From Stutzerimonas stutzeri (GTDB lineage Bacteria > Pseudomonadota > Gammaproteobacteria > Pseudomonadales > Pseudomonadaceae): a DNA stretch of 64,000 nucleotides. A program made the position numbers and the translations under genes. The stretch covers positions 141,438-205,437 of the forward strand of contig NZ_JAMOIH010000009.1 of the NCBI RefSeq assembly GCF_024448955.1. Direction: 5' to 3'. Numbering within the stretch: the stretch's first letter is position 1; each line of letters begins with the position of its first letter. This document shows positions 52,116-64,000 of this stretch, one piece after another. Under the pieces are notes generated by a model. It was not told the origin of the DNA, did no database searches, and saw nothing but the letters and a program-made list of their open reading frames with translations.

Positions 52116-53483
52116 CTACTTACCAATACAGAAGCTGGAAAATATGCGGCCCAACAGATCGTCCGAGCTGAAGGCTCCAGTGATCTCGCCAAGCGCCTGC
52201 TGGGCTTGCCGCAGGTCTTCGGCGAGCAGCTCCCCCGCTCCAGCGAGCGTGAGCTGGGCATGGCCATGCTCCAGATGCTCCGCAGCCTGTCGCAGCGCAT
52301 CCAGGTGTCTGCGACGGGCGCTGAAACCACTCTCGGCGGTCTGGTCATAGCCCATGCAGTCCTTTAGATGCTCACGCAACATTTCGAGGCCGTCACCTGA
52401 TCTCGCCGAGAGGCTCAGGGTGGTGTAGCCGTCAGGATCGATCGCAAGCGTGGTACCCTCGCCGGTCAGGTCGGCCTTGTTGCGGATGAGGGTGGTTTTG
52501 GTTCGGTCCGGCCTGATGGTGAGAACCTCGGGCCAACCTGACTCGCCAGCGTCGCCGGATGCTGCGCTGGCATCCATCACCAGGAGTATCCGGTCGGCAT
52601 CCTCGATGGCCTTGATGGCGCGTTCCACACCGATGCGCTCCACTTGATCATCGGTATCCCGCAGGCCAGCGGTATCGATGATGTGCAACGGCATACCGTC
52701 GATATGAATATGCTCGCGAAGCACGTCGCGCGTGGTGCCTGCGATATCGGTGACGATCGCCGCTTCCCGACCGGCCAGTGCGTTGAGCAGGCTGGACTTT
52801 CCAGCATTGGGGCGGCCGGCGATCACTACATTCATGCCCTCTCGCAGCAGTGCCCCCTGACCGGCTTCACGGATGACCTCACTCAGTTCCTGTCTGACAC
52901 TCTGCAACAATGCCAGCACCCGACCATCGGCGAGGAAATCGATTTCCTCTTCCGGGAAATCGATCGCCGCTTCCACGTATATCCGCAGTTGGATGAGTTT
53001 TTCCGTCAGTTGATGCACCCGCCGGGAAAACTCCCCCTGCAACGAGCGCACGGCGTTGCGGGCGGCCTGGGCGGAGCTTGCTTCGATCAGATCGGCGATC
53101 GCCTCGGCTTGCGCCAGGTCCAGCTTGTCGTTGAGGAAAGCCCGCTCGCTGAACTCGCCGGGGCGAGCCAGGCGCGCGCCCAACTCCACGCAGCGGCGCA
53201 ATAGCATGTCCATCACCACCAGGCCACCATGCCCCTGCAGTTCCAGTACGTCTTCGCCGGTAAAAGAATTAGGACCTGGAAAGAACAGCATCAGCCCTTC
53301 ATCGATGACCTCTCCATCGTCGGCATGGAACGGACCGTAATGCGCATGGCGAGCAGTCGGCTCCCGGCCGCTGAGGGTAATGGCCACAGCTTTCGCCCGC
53401 GGCCCGGAAACACGCACGACCCCGATTCCCCCTCTCCCGGGTGCGGTGGCGACTGCGGCAATGGTTTCACGTTCGTGATTCAT
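52116..53483 (-). CDS. mnmE: tRNA modification GTPase MnmE
   Basis: A 455-residue GTPase (formerly trmE), partner of MnmG. N-terminal folate-binding domain ([23 protein letters not shown]), G domain with [16 protein letters not shown] near residue 225 and [10 protein letters not shown], and the obligatory C-terminal CIGK with its catalytic Cys. The start MNHERET has GGAGAG upstream; an in-frame ATG 12 codons upstream lies in the terminator and is rejected. Confidence 0.97.
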   Translation of the reverse strand: MNHERETIAAVATAPGRGGIGVVRVSGPRAKAVAITLSGREPTARHAHYGPFHADDGEVIDEGLMLFFPGPNSFTGEDVLELQGHGGLVVMDMLLRRCVELGARLARPGEFSERAFLNDKLDLAQAEAIADLIEASSAQAARNAVRSLQGEFSRRVHQLTEKLIQLRIYVEAAIDFPEEEIDFLADGRVLALLQSVRQELSEVIREAGQGALLREGMNVVIAGRPNAGKSSLLNALAGREAAIVTDIAGTTRDVLREHIHIDGMPLHIIDTAGLRDTDDQVERIGVERAIKAIEDADRILLVMDASAASGDAGESGWPEVLTIRPDRTKTTLIRNKADLTGEGTTLAIDPDGYTTLSLSARSGDGLEMLREHLKDCMGYDQTAESGFSARRRHLDALRQAAEHLEHGHAQLTLAGAGELLAEDLRQAQQALGEITGAFSSDDLLGRIFSSFCIGK

Positions 53484-53506
53484 GCGTCTCTCCAGCGGAT
53501 CCAAAG

Positions 53507-53534
53507 CAAAACGCCCCAATCAAGGGGCGTTCTG
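53507..53534 (-). terminator. terminator between yidC and mnmE
   Basis: AACGCCCC-AATCA-AGGGGCGTT forms an 8-9-bp stem (53509-53531). Read on the minus strand it is followed by TTTTG, ending transcription after yidC and before the mnmE start. Confidence 0.85.
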
Positions 53535-53547
53535 TTCGTTCAGCAGA

Positions 53548-55218
53548 TCAGGCTGCGGCCTGTCTCTCGATCTTGCGGGTAATGTACCACTGCTGCGCGA
53601 TCGACAAGACGTTGTTGACGACCCAGTACAGCACCAGACCTGCCGGGAACCACAGGAAGAAGAAGGTGAAGATGACAGGCAACAGCTTCATCACCTTGGC
53701 TTGCATCGGATCTGGTGGTGTGGGGTTCAACTGCTGCTGGATGAACATGGTCACGCCCATGATGATCGGCAGGATGAAGAACGGGTCCTTGATCGACAGG
53801 TCGGTGATCCAGAACATCCAGGGCGCCTGGCGCATCTCGACGCTTTCCAGTAGAACCCAATAGAGTGCAAGGAAAACCGGCATCTGCACCAGGATCGGCA
53901 GACAGCCGCCCAGCGGATTGATCTTCTCTTTTTTGTACAGCTCCATCATCGCCTGGGACATCTTCTGGCGATCATCGCCGAATTGTTCCTTGAGCGCCTG
54001 CATCTTCGGCGAAACCGCACGCATGCGCGCCATCGACCTATAGCTGGCGGCCGACAGCGGGAAGAACGCGAGCTTGATGATGATGGTCAGTACGATGATC
54101 GACCAGCCCCAGTTGCCCAGCAGCGCGTGAATGTTCTCCAGCAGCCAGAAGATCGGTTGGGCAATGAACCAGAGGATGCCGTAGTCGACGGTCAGACGCA
54201 GACCGGGGGAAAGTTCCTCGAGCTTGTCCTGACTCTTGGGACCGGCATAAAGGGTAGCGGCTGCTTCGCCCTGGCTGCCGGGCGCGACCGAAATTGCGGG
54301 ACCGGTGAAACCGATGATGTAGTTACCTTGGCTATCCTTGCGCGTCTGTACCTGGTTGGTCTGATCGGGCGCAGGAATCCAGGCGGTCACGAAGTAGTGC
54401 TGCAACCAGGCGATCCAGCCGCCGTCGACGGTTCTCTTCAGGTTCTGGTCGTCCATGTCGCCCATGGACACTTTGGTATAGGGCTCGTCCTTGGTCCACA
54501 GTGCCGCGCCTAGATAGGTTGCCGTGCCGGTTGCCGTGCTCGAAGAGGGATCGCCACTGTCGTCGCGCTTGAGCTGACCAAACATGTAACCAGTCCAGGC
54601 CTTCTGGCTCTGGTTGTCGATCAGGTAACGCACGCCCAGGTCGTAATCGCCACGATCGAAGGTGAAACGCTTGGTGTAGTTGACGCCATCTTCGCTGTAC
54701 TTCAGGTCGACGACGAGCTGATCCTGCCCTTCGGCGAGCTGATAGTTCTGTTGCTCGCTGCTATACAGTGGGCGGCCGCTGGCTTTGTCTGGACCATCGC
54801 CAATCAGCCCGCTCTGAGCTTCGTAGGTCCGCTCGGCGCTACGCTCGAACAGCTGGAAAGGAACGTCCGGCCGATCCTGGCGGCGCGGAAACTCTGGCAA
54901 GCGCAGGTCGACGATGTCACCGCCACGTGGATCGATCGCGACGTCGAGGACATCGGTACGCACACGGATGAGCTGAGAACTGGCCTGAGTTTCAGGAAGC
55001 GCGCTGGCCGACTGATCGCCAGCGACAGCAGGAATGTCACCCTGCGAACCCTCAGCAGTAACGGTGGTTGGCGTCTCGGGTAGCTGAGTGGCTGAAGATT
55101 GTTCCTGATTTGTCTCGGCAGGCAGAGCAGCCTGACCATAGTCCTGATTCCACTGAAGAACCATCAGGTAGGCAACGACTGCCAATGCGACAAGCAGGAT
55201 CGAGCGTTTGATATCCAT
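53548..55218 (-). CDS. yidC: membrane protein insertase YidC
   Basis: A 556-residue insertase. First membrane helix at about residues 5-22, a large periplasmic domain (about 55-340), then the core of five helices with SAASYRSMARMRAVSPKMQALKEQ and GGCLPILVQMPVFLALYWVL. The C terminus is RKIERQAAA. It inserts proteins such as AtpE into the inner membrane. It follows yidD by 2 nt. Confidence 0.97.
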   Translation of the reverse strand: MDIKRSILLVALAVVAYLMVLQWNQDYGQAALPAETNQEQSSATQLPETPTTVTAEGSQGDIPAVAGDQSASALPETQASSQLIRVRTDVLDVAIDPRGGDIVDLRLPEFPRRQDRPDVPFQLFERSAERTYEAQSGLIGDGPDKASGRPLYSSEQQNYQLAEGQDQLVVDLKYSEDGVNYTKRFTFDRGDYDLGVRYLIDNQSQKAWTGYMFGQLKRDDSGDPSSSTATGTATYLGAALWTKDEPYTKVSMGDMDDQNLKRTVDGGWIAWLQHYFVTAWIPAPDQTNQVQTRKDSQGNYIIGFTGPAISVAPGSQGEAAATLYAGPKSQDKLEELSPGLRLTVDYGILWFIAQPIFWLLENIHALLGNWGWSIIVLTIIIKLAFFPLSAASYRSMARMRAVSPKMQALKEQFGDDRQKMSQAMMELYKKEKINPLGGCLPILVQMPVFLALYWVLLESVEMRQAPWMFWITDLSIKDPFFILPIIMGVTMFIQQQLNPTPPDPMQAKVMKLLPVIFTFFFLWFPAGLVLYWVVNNVLSIAQQWYITRKIERQAAA

Positions 55219-55220
55219 GG

Positions 55221-55466
55221 TTACTCGGTCATCGAAGATGAATTGGAGGTGTTGTTGGAAGGCACGGGATCATAGCCGCCCGGATTCCATGGATGGCAAC
55301 GGCCAAGCCTGCACAGGCTCAGCCAGCCACCGCGCAGCAGGCCATGATTCTCGATGGCCTCTTGTGCGTAGCAGGAGCAACTTGGGTAGAAACGACAATG
55401 GCTCGCCATCATGGGGCTGATGGCGTACCGGTAGATCCGAATCGGAATCAAGGCCAGTTTACGCAT
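55221..55466 (-). CDS. yidD: membrane protein insertion efficiency factor YidD
   Basis: An 81-residue protein with the family signature [16 protein letters not shown] and [15 protein letters not shown]. It is a membrane-associated helper of YidC. It overlaps rnpA by 8 nt, the usual arrangement. Confidence 0.95.
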   Translation of the reverse strand: MRKLALIPIRIYRYAISPMMASHCRFYPSCSCYAQEAIENHGLLRGGWLSLCRLGRCHPWNPGGYDPVPSNNTSNSSSMTE

Positions 55467-55854
55467 GGGCGGACTTGCTCTGTTCCGGACTGCCGGCGGT
55501 CTCGGAGGGTGTGCGGGACAACCGCCTCCAGAGTTTGGCGAATTGCCGTGCCAGTTCGGGATTATCCAGATCAGCCAATCCCTTGCGAGCGATAACCACG
55601 ATGTCCCACCCCGTCAGTTCCATCTGGTGGAGACGAAAGGTCTCACGCAGTTGCCGCTTGATGCGATTGCGTTCAACCGCGAGCTTGACGCTCTTCTTGC
55701 CGATCACCAGCCCGATTCGAGGGTGCGGCAGTTCGTTTTCGCGCACCAGGAGCAGGACGTTCCTGCCCGGTAACTTGCCGGAAGGGGAGTCGAAGACTGT
55801 TTTGAACTGACGCGGGGTCAGCAATCGCTTTTCCCGAGCGAAGTCTCGACTCAC
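55459..55854 (-). CDS. rnpA: ribonuclease P protein component
   Basis: A 131-residue basic protein that assists the RNA subunit in trimming tRNA 5' ends. The RNR motif is in [16 protein letters not shown]. It starts at a GTG (55854), 17 nt after rpmH, and overlaps yidD. Confidence 0.95.
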   Translation of the reverse strand: MSRDFAREKRLLTPRQFKTVFDSPSGKLPGRNVLLLVRENELPHPRIGLVIGKKSVKLAVERNRIKRQLRETFRLHQMELTGWDIVVIARKGLADLDNPELARQFAKLWRRLSRTPSETAGSPEQSKSAHA

Positions 55855-55871
55855 TACCTGTTCCGACGTGT

Positions 55872-56006
55872 TCAGACTGCCAGGCGCTTACGACCTTTGG
55901 CGCGACGGCGCGACAGGACGGCACGGCCGTTCTTGGTGGCCATACGAGCACGGAAACCGTGAGTGCGAGCGCGCTTGAGGGTGCTGGGTTGGAAAGTGCG
56001 TTTCAT
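55872..56006 (-). CDS. rpmH: 50S ribosomal protein L34
   Basis: A 44-residue, very basic protein, [20 protein letters not shown] at its start and GRKRLAV at its end, the universally conserved L34 sequence. It is the first gene left of oriC and opens the rpmH-rnpA-yidD-yidC cluster. Confidence 0.97.
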   Translation of the reverse strand: MKRTFQPSTLKRARTHGFRARMATKNGRAVLSRRRAKGRKRLAV

Positions 56007-56089
56007 GATGCGTTTACCTGGTGATCCGTTGCGGGCCGGAATGGCCCCCTTTTAAGAGACCGGCGATTGTAGAGAAGCCGCGCTGCGAG

Positions 56090-56470
56090 GTCAATTTCCA
56101 ACCAGCGCCGTCGAAGACAAATATATATAGATAAAAAGAAATTAAAGCTTTTCTTACTACAGAGCTTATAAATGGTGTGTACCGTTTCTGTGGATAACCA
56201 TCTACAGCCCAGCACAGCCGCCGTATTAGGCGTTTCTAAACTCTCTTTGTAAACGGTGCGTTCACGGTGGGAACGTTTTTAGTTTCCTGTGGACATTTTT
56301 GTAGGTTATCAACAGGTGGGTTCTCCACTGAGCTTTGCACAGACTTATCCGGAACCCTAACGGAAAGTTATCAACAGCGCTTAGGACCTGTGCCAAGATT
56401 ATTACCGGCTATTTTTATGCCTGACTTTGCCTTAATAGGGATGCTGACTGTGGATAACCGGCCTGGCCAT
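56090..56470. other. oriC, chromosomal replication origin
   Basis: Located between rpmH and dnaA, as in other pseudomonads. An AT-rich unwinding-like tract lies at about 56118-56172. DnaA boxes: TGTGGATAA at 56189-56197 and 56449-56457 (exact), TTATCAACA at 56306-56314 and 56368-56376 (one mismatch), plus weaker sites at 56288 and 56345. The spacing of exact boxes at each end with weaker ones between is typical of Pseudomonas origins. Confidence 0.9.
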
Positions 56471-56517
56471 GGCTACAATGGTTGCCGTTTGAAGCTCGAC
56501 AGCGTCTAGGAGATTCC

Positions 56518-57972
56518 GTGTCGGTGGAACTTTGGCAGCAGTGCGTTGACCTCTTGAGAGATGAGCTGCCGGCCCAGCAATTCAACACGTGGATCCGTCC
56601 GCTTCAAGTCGAGGCCGAGGGGGACGAACTGCGCGTATACGCACCCAATCGATTCGTTCTTGATTGGGTCAACGAAAAATATCTGTCCCGTTTGCTTGAG
56701 CTGCTATCGGAACGCGCTACCGGTCCGACCCCTTCGTTGTCTCTATTGATAGGGAGCAAACGTACAGCCGCCGCCGCGCTCCCTTCTGCATCGATGGCCC
56801 GCGCTCAACAGCAGGCCACCGTTTCTGCCGTGCCCTCGCAGGCCGCACCTTCGGAACCCGCTGCCGTTGCACCTCTATCTGCTCCGTCACCACCAGCAGC
56901 TGCGCCTGCGCGTGCGGAGCGTAACGTCCAGGTCGAAGGTGGACTCAAGCACACCAGTTATCTCAACCGGACCTTTACCTTCGAGAATTTCGTCGAGGGC
57001 AAGTCCAACCAGCTGGCCCGCGCTGCTGCATGGCAAGTTGCCGATAATCCCAAGCATGGCTACAACCCGCTGTTTCTCTATGGTGGGGTGGGCCTCGGTA
57101 AAACTCACTTGATGCATGCGGTGGGCAACCACCTGTTGAAGAAAAATCCCAACGCCAAGGTGGTCTATCTTCATTCGGAGCGTTTCGTCGCCGACATGGT
57201 CAAGGCGCTGCAGCTCAATGCCATCAATGAATTCAAACGCTTCTATCGCTCGGTGGACGCGCTACTCATCGATGACATCCAGTTCTTCGCCAAGAAAGAA
57301 CGCTCCCAGGAGGAGTTCTTTCATACCTTCAATGCGTTACTGGAGGGTGGGCAGCAGGTGATTCTCACCAGTGACCGCTACCCGAAGGAAATCGACGGAC
57401 TTGAAGAAAGACTCAAGTCCCGTTTCGGCTGGGGCCTGACGGTTGCTGTCGAGCCGCCGGAGCTCGAGACGCGGGTGGCGATCCTGATGAAGAAGGCTGA
57501 CCAGGCCAATGTGGATCTGCCACATGATGCTGCGTTCTTCATCGCGCAGCGGATCCGCTCGAATGTGCGTGAACTGGAAGGCGCACTGAAGCGCGTCATC
57601 GCTCACGCTCATTTCATGGGCCGCGATATCACCATCGAGCTCATTCGAGAGTCTTTGAAGGACTTGCTTGCTCTACAGGACAAGTTGGTCAGTGTGGATA
57701 ATATTCAGCGCACCGTCGCTGAGTACTACAAGATAAAAATCTCCGATCTGCTGTCGAAGCGACGTTCCCGCTCAGTGGCGAGACCGCGTCAGGTTGCGAT
57801 GGCGTTGTCCAAAGAGCTCACCAACCACAGCCTGCCGGAAATCGGCGATGCGTTTGGTGGGCGCGATCACACGACCGTGCTTCACGCTTGTCGTAAAATT
57901 GCTGAACTTCGTGAATTGGATGCTGATATTCGCGAAGATTACAAAAATCTGCTGCGTACTTTGACAACCTGA
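56518..57972 (+). CDS. dnaA: chromosomal replication initiator DnaA
   Basis: A 484-residue initiator. Domain I ([25 protein letters not shown]), a proline/alanine-rich linker, AAA+ domain with Walker A GGVGLGKT (Lys195) and Walker [10 protein letters not shown], and domain IV with [15 protein letters not shown] for DnaA-box binding. Translation begins at GTG (56518), 5 nt after AGGAGA; an in-frame ATG at 56482 lacks a ribosome site. The box at 56449-56457 may allow self-repression. Confidence 0.97.
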   Translation: MSVELWQQCVDLLRDELPAQQFNTWIRPLQVEAEGDELRVYAPNRFVLDWVNEKYLSRLLELLSERATGPTPSLSLLIGSKRTAAAALPSASMARAQQQATVSAVPSQAAPSEPAAVAPLSAPSPPAAAPARAERNVQVEGGLKHTSYLNRTFTFENFVEGKSNQLARAAAWQVADNPKHGYNPLFLYGGVGLGKTHLMHAVGNHLLKKNPNAKVVYLHSERFVADMVKALQLNAINEFKRFYRSVDALLIDDIQFFAKKERSQEEFFHTFNALLEGGQQVILTSDRYPKEIDGLEERLKSRFGWGLTVAVEPPELETRVAILMKKADQANVDLPHDAAFFIAQRIRSNVRELEGALKRVIAHAHFMGRDITIELIRESLKDLLALQDKLVSVDNIQRTVAEYYKIKISDLLSKRRSRSVARPRQVAMALSKELTNHSLPEIGDAFGGRDHTTVLHACRKIAELRELDADIREDYKNLLRTLTT

Positions 57973-58005
57973 ACTGCGGCCAATTAATAGGCAAGGGACC
58001 AGACC

Positions 58006-59109
58006 ATGCATTTCACTATTCAGCGCGAAGCCCTGTTGAAACCTCTGCAGTTGGTGGCCGGCGTCGTTGAGCGACGCCAGACCTTGCCCGTTTTGTCCAA
58101 CGTGTTGCTGGTGGTTCAGGATCATCAGCTATCCCTTACCGGTACCGATCTCGAAGTCGAACTGGTCGGCCGCGTGGCGTTAGAGGATGCTGCAGAGCCC
58201 GGTGAGATAACGGTACCGGCGCGCAAGCTGATGGATATCTGCAAGAGCCTGCAGCCCGATGCGCTGATTGATATACGCCTGGATGATCAGAAAGTGGTGA
58301 TCAAGTCGGGGCGTAGCCGTTTTTCCCTGTCGACCCTGCCGGCCAACGATTTCCCTACCGTCGAGGAAGGGCCAGGCTCGCTTAATTTCAGCGTTAACCA
58401 GGGCAAGATGCGTCGCCTGATCGAGCGCAGCAGCTTTGCCATGGCACAGCAGGACGTGCGCTACTACCTGAACGGTATGCTGATCGAAGTTTCCAGCGGA
58501 ATGCTGCGTGCGGTCGCGACCGATGGGCATCGGTTAGCGATGTGTTCCATGCAGGCCGGTATCGAGCAACCGGATCGTCATCAGGTTATCGTGCCGCGAA
58601 AAGGGATTCTTGAACTGGCGCGTTTGCTGTCCGATCAGGACGGCGACGTCAGCATCGTGCTTGGACAGCACCACATCCGTGCAACGACCAATGAGTTCAC
58701 CTTCACTTCCAAATTGGTGGATGGCAAGTTCCCCGACTATGAGCGCGTACTGCCCCGTGGCGGTGACAAGCTGGTCGTTGGCGAGCGCCAGACGCTGCGC
58801 GAGGCATTCAGCCGCACGGCGATTCTCTCCAACGAGAAATATCGCGGTATCCGCCTGCAGCTTGAAAGCGGGTTGTTGAAGATTCAGGCTAACAACCCGG
58901 AACAGGAGGAGGCGGAAGAGGAAGTTGCGGTCGACTACACCGGCGGATCGTTGGAGATCGGTTTCAACGTTAGCTATTTGCTTGACGTGCTTGGCGTCAT
59001 GACCACTGATCAGGTCCGTCTCATTCTCTCTGATGCCAACAGTAGTGCGCTGGTTCAGGAGTACGACAACGACGATTCAGCCTATGTCGTGATGCCGATG
59101 CGTCTGTAA
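58006..59109 (+). CDS. dnaN: DNA polymerase III beta sliding clamp
   Basis: A 367-residue clamp. It starts MHFTIQREALLKPLQLVAGVVERRQTLP and ends YVVMPMRL, both standard. Three repeated domains form the ring. It is 33 nt downstream of dnaA and 13 nt before recF. Confidence 0.98.
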   Translation: MHFTIQREALLKPLQLVAGVVERRQTLPVLSNVLLVVQDHQLSLTGTDLEVELVGRVALEDAAEPGEITVPARKLMDICKSLQPDALIDIRLDDQKVVIKSGRSRFSLSTLPANDFPTVEEGPGSLNFSVNQGKMRRLIERSSFAMAQQDVRYYLNGMLIEVSSGMLRAVATDGHRLAMCSMQAGIEQPDRHQVIVPRKGILELARLLSDQDGDVSIVLGQHHIRATTNEFTFTSKLVDGKFPDYERVLPRGGDKLVVGERQTLREAFSRTAILSNEKYRGIRLQLESGLLKIQANNPEQEEAEEEVAVDYTGGSLEIGFNVSYLLDVLGVMTTDQVRLILSDANSSALVQEYDNDDSAYVVMPMRL

Positions 59110-59122
59110 CGCCCGGCTCTGA

Positions 59123-62645
<3,523 letters not shown>

Positions 62646-62669
62646 TCTCTCTCGTTTTCGTTACTTCCT

Positions 62670-62695
62670 AAAACCCGGCTTTCGCCGGGTTTTTT
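62670..62695 (+). terminator. terminator after gyrB
   Basis: AAACCCGGC-TTTC-GCCGGGTTTTTT, a 9-bp GC-rich stem and T-run. Its end abuts a parS site. Confidence 0.92.
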
Positions 62696-62710
62696 GTTTC
62701 ACGTGGAACA
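62695..62710. other. parS site after the gyrB terminator
   Basis: TGTTTCACGTGGAACA, identical to the site at 60174-60189. Its first T is the last of the terminator's T-run. Confidence 0.93.
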
Positions 62711-62865
62711 TAAGAAGTTTCTCGCTTCTTCGATAGCTTTATCCCATGGGCCTTCTTGGTTTTATCAATTTTCGGAATTGCCTTGCGGTGCGTAAGCTTT
62801 CTCCATCGAAACTTTCAAGTTCTGACTTCCCACGGAAGCCGACAAATCACTTACGAGGTAATCCA

Positions 62866-64000
62866 ATGCTGGACACCAATCTCAAGACCCAGTTGAAAGC
62901 CTATCTGGAAAAGGTCACTCAGCCGTTCGAGATCGTCGCGTCCCTCGATGACGGTGAGAAATCCCAAGAAATGCTCGCCCTGCTGGAAGACATTGCTAGC
63001 CTGAGCGACCAGATCACCCTGCGCACCGATGGTGATGATGCTCGTCGCCCGTCGTTCGCACTCAACCGTATCGGTGGCAACATCAGCCTGCGTTTTGCCG
63101 GCATCCCGATGGGCCACGAATTTACCTCGCTGGTACTCGCCCTGCTGCAGGTAGGCGGTCATCCGTCGAAGACTGCTGCTGATGTCATTGAGCAGATCAA
63201 GAACATCGAAGGCGACTACAGCTTCGAAACCTACTTCTCGCTGTCCTGCCAGAACTGCCCCGACGTGGTCCAGGCGCTGAACCTGATGGCCGTGCTCAAC
63301 CCGAACATCCGCCACGTCGCCATCGACGGTGCGCTGTTCCAGGACGAAGTCGAAGCCCGGCAGGTCATGTCCGTGCCGAGCATCTACCTCAACGGTGAGC
63401 TGTTCGGCCAAGGCCGCATGGGCGAAGAGGAAATTCTCGCCAAGCTCGACACCGGCGCCTCGGCACGTGATGCCGAAAAACTCAGCGCCAAGGGCGCCTT
63501 CGACGTACTCGTCGTCGGCGGTGGCCCGGCGGGTGCCGCAGCGGCCATCTACGCAGCGCGTAAAGGCATCCGCACCGGCGTGGCGGCCGAGCGTTTCGGC
63601 GGTCAGGTGCTGGATACCATGGCCATCGAAAACTTCATCTCGGTCAACGAGACCGAAGGCCCGAAGCTGGCCCGTGCGCTGGAAAACCACGTACGCGAAT
63701 ACGACGTCGACATCATGAACCTGCAGCGCGCTGCGGCTCTGATACCGGCTACCGGCGAAGGCGGCTTGCACGAAATCAAACTGGAAAACGGCGGCTCGCT
63801 CAAGGCCAAGACACTGATCCTCGCCACCGGTGCCCGCTGGCGTGAAATGAACGTGCCGGGCGAGCAGCAATACCGTGGCCGTGGCGTTGCCTACTGCCCG
63901 CACTGCGACGGCCCGCTGTTCAAGGGCAAGCGTGTCGCGGTGATCGGCGGTGGCAACTCCGGCGTGGAAGCGGCCATCGATCTGGCCGGCATCGTCGCTC
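62866..64000 (+). CDS. ahpF: alkyl hydroperoxide reductase subunit F (cut by window end)
   Basis: The first 378 residues of AhpF, which reduces the peroxiredoxin AhpC using NADH. N-terminal thioredoxin-like domain with CQNC (Cys128, Cys131), FAD fold [16 protein letters not shown], and the redox centre CPHC (Cys344, Cys347), then the start of the NADH fold ([15 protein letters not shown]). The start [10 protein letters not shown] has GAGGTA about 7 nt upstream. No ahpC gene precedes it; gyrB does. Confidence 0.96.
   Translation, partial: MLDTNLKTQLKAYLEKVTQPFEIVASLDDGEKSQEMLALLEDIASLSDQITLRTDGDDARRPSFALNRIGGNISLRFAGIPMGHEFTSLVLALLQVGGHPSKTAADVIEQIKNIEGDYSFETYFSLSCQNCPDVVQALNLMAVLNPNIRHVAIDGALFQDEVEARQVMSVPSIYLNGELFGQGRMGEEEILAKLDTGASARDAEKLSAKGAFDVLVVGGGPAGAAAAIYAARKGIRTGVAAERFGGQVLDTMAIENFISVNETEGPKLARALENHVREYDVDIMNLQRAAALIPATGEGGLHEIKLENGGSLKAKTLILATGARWREMNVPGEQQYRGRGVAYCPHCDGPLFKGKRVAVIGGGNSGVEAAIDLAGIVA

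Noticed and set aside
54923..54930. CCACGTGG in yidC as a parS site
   Set aside because: The flanks (CG..AT) lack the TGTT and AACA arms, so only the central 8 bp match.
62851..63903. A 350-residue open frame on the minus strand
   Set aside because: Antisense to ahpF, whose FAD and CxxC motifs are clear.

Overview
The window is a chromosomal segment around the replication origin of a pseudomonad. The order rpmH-oriC-dnaA-dnaN-recF-gyrB on one side, and rnpA-yidD-yidC-mnmE-mnmG-rsmG-parA-parB-atpIBEFHAGDC-glmU-glmR-glmS on the other, is the classic Pseudomonas origin layout. The mdcABCDEGH-madLM set with mdcR, the bacteriophytochrome cluster and the moderately high GC content fit a Stutzerimonas/P. 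stutzeri-type organism. That placement is inference from gene content and order, not a database match.

Layout. (1) 1-835: the end of what looks like an integrated element, with a truncated ORF end, a small lipoprotein gene, a 3' tRNA remnant (808-829) and a strong terminator. (2) 1042-2443: small accessory genes (bacterial PH-domain protein, VOC protein, doubtful small ORF). (3) 2777-11133: a complete biotin-independent malonate decarboxylase locus with its LysR regulator at the distal end, followed by small membrane and exported proteins up to 12581. (4) 12979-16499: a TAXI-type TRAP transporter with a DUF1850 protein, then a cluster of short palindromes. (5) 16783-22080: an iron-acquisition cluster (PepSY membrane protein, TonB receptor with signalling domain, FecR, FecI). 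(6) 22204-27526: a parS site, a CobW-type GTPase, DUF3301 and SMI1/KNR4-like proteins, an MFS exporter, and RidA divergent from a LysR regulator with a clear operator palindrome between them. (7) 27817-33583: a four-gene light-sensing operon (bacteriophytochrome, single-domain response regulator, hybrid histidine kinase, heme oxygenase). (8) 33639-39972: glmS, glmR, a chemoreceptor and glmU. (9) 40091-47176: the ATP synthase operon. (10) 47309-56006: parBA, rsmG, mnmG, a second origin-like intergenic region, mnmE, yidC, yidD, rnpA, rpmH. (11) 56090-64000: oriC, then dnaA, dnaN, recF and gyrB, and the start of ahpF.

How it fits together. ParA and ParB are encoded here together with four of their target sites (parS at 22204, 59544, 60174 and 62695), so the window contains both the segregation machinery and part of its centromere. 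The bacteriophytochrome operon encodes its own chromophore enzyme (heme oxygenase makes biliverdin) as well as two signalling outputs. The malonate locus carries uptake (MadLM), the decarboxylase, synthesis and attachment of its special prosthetic group (MdcB, MdcG) and malonyl loading (MdcH).

No CRISPR array, no rRNA operon, no intact tRNA gene and no insertion-sequence transposase were seen. The most unusual structures are the origin-like region at 51690-51930, the distribution and coding context of the parS sites, the tRNA remnant at the island edge, and the composition of the phytochrome operon.
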